From assembly GCF_008087625.1 (NCBI RefSeq), contig NZ_CP042997.1:8990001-9054000 (forward strand): DNA of 64,000 nt. The letters are read 5' to 3'. Of the stretch, positions 61,067 through 64,000 are shown one piece after another (positions within the stretch are counted from its first letter, which is position 1; the number at the start of each line of letters is the position of its first letter). The stretch is from Aquisphaera giovannonii (lineage in GTDB: Bacteria; Planctomycetota; Planctomycetia; Isosphaerales; Isosphaeraceae). The notes beneath the pieces were generated by a model, which was not told the origin of the DNA, did no database searches, and worked only from the letters and a program-made list of their open reading frames with translations. The position numbers and the translations under genes were made by a program.

Positions 61067-63268
61067 ATGTCCACGGTCCGACTGATCCTCACCCTGCACA
61101 ACCACCAGCCGGTGGGGAACTTCGACGGGGTGTTCGAGGCCGCCTACAGGGACAGCTACCTCCCCTTCCTCGAGGTGCTGGAAGGATATCCCGAGATCCC
61201 TTTTGCCCTGCACACCTCCGGGCCGCTCATGGAGTGGCTCGTCGAGCGGCGGCCGGAGTACGTGGCCCGGATCCGGGCCCTGGTGGAAGCCGGCCGGGTG
61301 GAGATCCTCGGCGGGGGGTTCTACGAGCCGATCATGACGATGATCCCCCACCGCGACCGCGTGGGGCAGATCCGGGACTACTCGGCCTACCTGGAGGAGA
61401 TCTTCCCGACGCGGATCCGCGGCATGTGGATGCCGGAGCGCGTCTGGGAGCAGCACCTCGCCTCGGCCATCGCCGAGGCGGGGATCGAGTACACCATCCT
61501 CGACGACTTCCACTTCCAGCGCGCGGGGGTCTCCGGCGACGACCTCTTCGGCTACTACCTCACCGAGGACGAGGGCCGTCTCCTGAAGGTCTTCCCCGGG
61601 TCGGAGACGCTCCGCTACACGATCCCGTTCCAGGAGCCGCACGCGACCTACGAGTTCCTCCGCCGCCTGGGCGAGCGAAGGCCGGGCTCGACCGTGGTGT
61701 TCGCCGACGACGGCGAGAAGTTCGGCTGCTGGCCGGACACCCATGACCACGTCTACAAGAACGGCTGGCTGCACCGGTTCTGCGACATGATCGTGGGGAA
61801 CCGCGACTGGCTGGAGCCCACCACCTTCGGCCGCGCCGTGGGGGCGACGATCCCGCTGGGCAAGGTCTACATCCCGGACGGCTCGTACCGCGAGATGACC
61901 GAGTGGGTCCTGCCGCCCGCCGTGCACGAGGAGTACCTGGCCGCCAGCAAGCGGCTCGCGGCGGGGCCGCTCGAGGAGGCCGCCCGCCCCTTCTTCCGCG
62001 CGGGGGGCTACTGGCGGAACTTCAAGGCCAGGTATCCCGAGAGCGACGAGATGTACGCGCGGATGCTCGGCCTCTCGCGGCGGCTCGGCGAGCTCGAGGC
62101 GGCCGGCTCGGCGGACCCGGACTACCTGGACGTCGCCCGCCGCGAGCTCTTCCGCGGCCAGTGCAACTGCCCCTACTGGCACGGGGCGTTCGGGGGGCTC
62201 TACCTGCCCCACCTGCGCAACGCCATCTACCGGTGCCTGATCTCCGCCCACAACGCCCTCGACGAGGCCGCCGGGGCGGCCGGCCCGCGGGTCTCGCTGG
62301 AAGTCGGCGACTTCAACCTGGACGCCCGCCAGGAGGTCAAGCTCGAGAACGAAAGCCTCGTCGCCCTGGTACGCCCCGCGCAGGGCGGCCACCTCTACGA
62401 GCTCGACGCGAGGAAGGCCGGGGTGAACGTCCTGGCCACGCTCGAGCGCCGGCCGGAGGCGTACCACCACGCGATCCTCGAGGCCATCCGCCGCGGGGCG
62501 TCGGGGGAGGCCCTCGAGGCGGCGACGGCGAGCATTGGCGACAAGGTCGTGCTCAAGCAGGAGGGGCTGGACCGGATGCTCGTGTACGATCGCCATCCCC
62601 GCAAGGCGCTCGTCGATCACTTCTACCCGGTGGACGCGACCCTGGACGACCTGGCCGCCTGCCGCGACATCGAGCGGGGCGACTTCGCCGCCGGGACGTA
62701 CCTCTCGCGGGTCCACCGGGACGCGAAGCGGGTCGCCCTGGTCATGGAGCGGCCCGGCCACGCCGACGGCCGGGACTTCCGGATCCGCAAGACGATCGAG
62801 CTGGCCGCCGGCTCGCCGGCGATCGAGGTCCGCTACGAGCTCTCCGAGCTCCCCCGCGACGCCTGCCTGCATTTCGCCGTCGAGCTGAACCTGGCCGCGA
62901 TGGCCGGCCACGCCGACGACCGCTACTACGCCGACCCCCGCGGCGGCCGGCTCGGCATGCTCGACGCGCGGATCGACCGGGAGCACGCGGAGGGCGTCTC
63001 GCTCTCGGACGAGTGGCTGGACCTGAGCCTGGGGCTGTCCTGGTCCCGCCCGGGCGGCCTCTGGTGCCACCCGATCGAGACCGTCAGCCAGAGCGAGGGG
63101 GGCTTCGAGGGGGTCTACCAGTCGTCCGCCGTCATCCCCCACTGGCACGTCACGGCCGACGACGAGGGGCGGTGGGACGTCCTCATCCGCCTGGAGGTCG
63201 GCGCGTGCCGGCCGACTTCATCGGCCGCCGAAGTGCAGGCTCGCGACTCGACCCTGGCCGGCGTGTAA
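61067..63268 (+). CDS. GH57 4-alpha-glucanotransferase / alpha-amylase-like protein
   Basis: The 733-residue protein starts VRLILTLHNHQPVGNFDGVF. The GH57 nucleophile is Glu124 in GMWMPERVWEQ and the acid/base is Asp214 in FADDGEKFG, at nearly the same numbers as in the Thermococcus litoralis glucanotransferase. The C-terminal half (about 400-733) fits the DUF1926-type beta domains of that subgroup. It transfers or hydrolyses alpha-1,4-glucan segments. It has no signal peptide, so it works on cytoplasmic glucans, together with the glgA cluster 22 kb away. It is a different GH57 subgroup from the 36927 gene. Confidence 0.92.
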   Translation: MSTVRLILTLHNHQPVGNFDGVFEAAYRDSYLPFLEVLEGYPEIPFALHTSGPLMEWLVERRPEYVARIRALVEAGRVEILGGGFYEPIMTMIPHRDRVGQIRDYSAYLEEIFPTRIRGMWMPERVWEQHLASAIAEAGIEYTILDDFHFQRAGVSGDDLFGYYLTEDEGRLLKVFPGSETLRYTIPFQEPHATYEFLRRLGERRPGSTVVFADDGEKFGCWPDTHDHVYKNGWLHRFCDMIVGNRDWLEPTTFGRAVGATIPLGKVYIPDGSYREMTEWVLPPAVHEEYLAASKRLAAGPLEEAARPFFRAGGYWRNFKARYPESDEMYARMLGLSRRLGELEAAGSADPDYLDVARRELFRGQCNCPYWHGAFGGLYLPHLRNAIYRCLISAHNALDEAAGAAGPRVSLEVGDFNLDARQEVKLENESLVALVRPAQGGHLYELDARKAGVNVLATLERRPEAYHHAILEAIRRGASGEALEAATASIGDKVVLKQEGLDRMLVYDRHPRKALVDHFYPVDATLDDLAACRDIERGDFAAGTYLSRVHRDAKRVALVMERPGHADGRDFRIRKTIELAAGSPAIEVRYELSELPRDACLHFAVELNLAAMAGHADDRYYADPRGGRLGMLDARIDREHAEGVSLSDEWLDLSLGLSWSRPGGLWCHPIETVSQSEGGFEGVYQSSAVIPHWHVTADDEGRWDVLIRLEVGACRPTSSAAEVQARDSTLAGV

Positions 63269-63300
63269 GATGAAGTGCAGCCCGAACGATCGGCGCCCCT

Positions 63301-63376
63301 CCGTGGGAGCCGGCTTCGTCCGGCGACCGGCTGAGCCTTGGCCGGCGCGGTCGCCGGACGGAGCCGGCTCCCACGG
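63301..63376. repeat. Long hairpin repeat downstream of GH57
   Basis: CCGTGGGAGCCGGCTTCGTC through 63329 and its partner 63348-63376 pair at 28 of 29 positions, with an 18-base loop. The arm sequence resembles the GTGGGAGC-type REP families seen in other bacteria. It lies 32 bp after the GH57 stop and may stabilise or end its transcript. Confidence 0.7.
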
Positions 63377-63468
63377 GGCCCGCCGGGATTTGGGGCCCGG
63401 GCACCGGGAGGGCGGGGAATAGCCGCCGGCAGGCCCGACAATTCAGCCAGGACTGAGCCACCGTCCCC

Positions 63469-64000
63469 ATGATCTGGCCCTTCCGACGCAGCAAGCCGAA
63501 CGAGCCCGCCCGCCAGGCGGTGGACGCCGCGCAGATCGTCCGCCGCGCCCGGCGGCTGCGGTATCGGGTGCGGCCGGAGGCCGTGGCGCAGCTCGCCGGC
63601 GCCTACCACGGGGCGAGGCCCGGCGTGGGCCTGACCTTCGCGGAGCTGCGCGCCTACGAGCCGGGCGACGACGTCCGCCACCTGGACTGGAACGTCACGG
63701 CCCGCCAGGGGCGGCCGTTCGTGCGACGGTTCGTGGAGGAGCGATCGCTCACCGTCTGGCTCGTCCTGGACGTCTCCGCGAGCATGCGGTTCGGCGCCGA
63801 GGGCCGGACCAAGGCCGACCGCGGCGCCCAGGCCGCGGCGCTGCTGGCCACCGCGGCGGTGTACAACGGCGACCGGGTGGGCCTGGCGATGGTCAGCGAC
63901 CGGATCGAGGTCGAGCTCCCGCCCAACGGCGGGATCCGGCACCTCTCGCAGATCGTCCGGGCGCTCGTCGCCACGCCGACGACCTCCGCGAAGACGCAGC
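63469..64000 (+). CDS. DUF58-domain protein, cut by window edge
   Basis: The visible 177 residues start MIWPFRRSKPNEPARQA and show the DUF58 pattern: RRLRYRVRPEAVAQLAGAYH, LTFAELRAYEPGDDVRHLDW and WNVTARQGRPFVRRFVEER. A VWA-like segment follows, LTVWLVLDVSASMRFG with the DxSxS metal motif. DUF58 proteins often sit with MoxR ATPases and VWA/BatA proteins and are thought to take part in envelope assembly. No MoxR gene lies to the left; the rest of the cluster would be to the right. The gene has no stop in the window. Confidence 0.9.
   Translation, partial: MIWPFRRSKPNEPARQAVDAAQIVRRARRLRYRVRPEAVAQLAGAYHGARPGVGLTFAELRAYEPGDDVRHLDWNVTARQGRPFVRRFVEERSLTVWLVLDVSASMRFGAEGRTKADRGAQAAALLATAAVYNGDRVGLAMVSDRIEVELPPNGGIRHLSQIVRALVATPTTSAKTQ

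Overview
The window is high-GC (about 70%) bacterial DNA. Its gene families point to a planctomycete, most likely Isosphaeraceae or a near relative. Supporting signs are ECF sigma factors paired with or fused to long extensions, a Ser/Thr kinase with WD40 repeats, a VPEP-type C-terminal sorting tail, a sulfatase, a DUF58 protein, GH57 enzymes beside glgA, and many short secreted proteins. The taxonomic call is inference; no rRNA or tRNA is present to anchor it.

Left part (1-14.8 kb): a frameshifted M48-type protease runs off the left edge, followed by small secreted proteins and a coiled-coil lipoprotein. Next come a bacterial FCP1/SCP-like phosphatase downstream of a nitrilase, a D-2-hydroxyacid dehydrogenase, and a three-gene ABC-2 transporter block (ATPase, permease, membrane-anchored partner).

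Middle (15-30 kb): trpG/pabA, moeA and lnt lie in one orientation. A small accessory island follows: a PIN-domain toxin with a small partner, a second diverged copy of the lnt 3' end, and a DUF1016 nuclease. Then comes an RND efflux operon with one adaptor and two tandem pumps, which share a 375-bp stretch of about 96% identity.

30-46 kb: a DUF2809 protein and an LLM flavin enzyme; a membrane-anchored coiled-coil pair behind a long leader; a Rad52-like protein; a glycogen/alpha-glucan cluster (glgA, GH57, GalT-like); a HigBA-type toxin-antitoxin pair; an ECF sigma factor carrying a membrane segment and C-terminal domain; and a cysteine dioxygenase/FAD-oxidoreductase pair next to a LysR regulator.

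46-64 kb: a SnoaL-type protein overlapping a Gly/Tyr-rich TPR protein, a sulfatase, a channel-like protein with a degenerate filter, an ECF-kinase-WD40 pair, a PEP-CTERM-like protein, a TolB-like propeller protein, a low-GC CAP-domain protein with a (ccgacg)12 tract, a second GH57 glucanotransferase, and the start of a DUF58 protein.

Four distinct palindromic repeat elements sit just 3' of genes (about 8.3, 30.2, 60.5 and 63.3 kb). I found no rRNA, tRNA, CRISPR array or intact insertion sequence. I did not find a clearly new multi-gene system. The most unusual items are the lnt-flanked PIN cassette, the RND paralogue conversion tract with low-complexity inserts, the channel with GFAA in place of GYGD, and the cysteine dioxygenase with a eukaryote-like Cys/Tyr pair.
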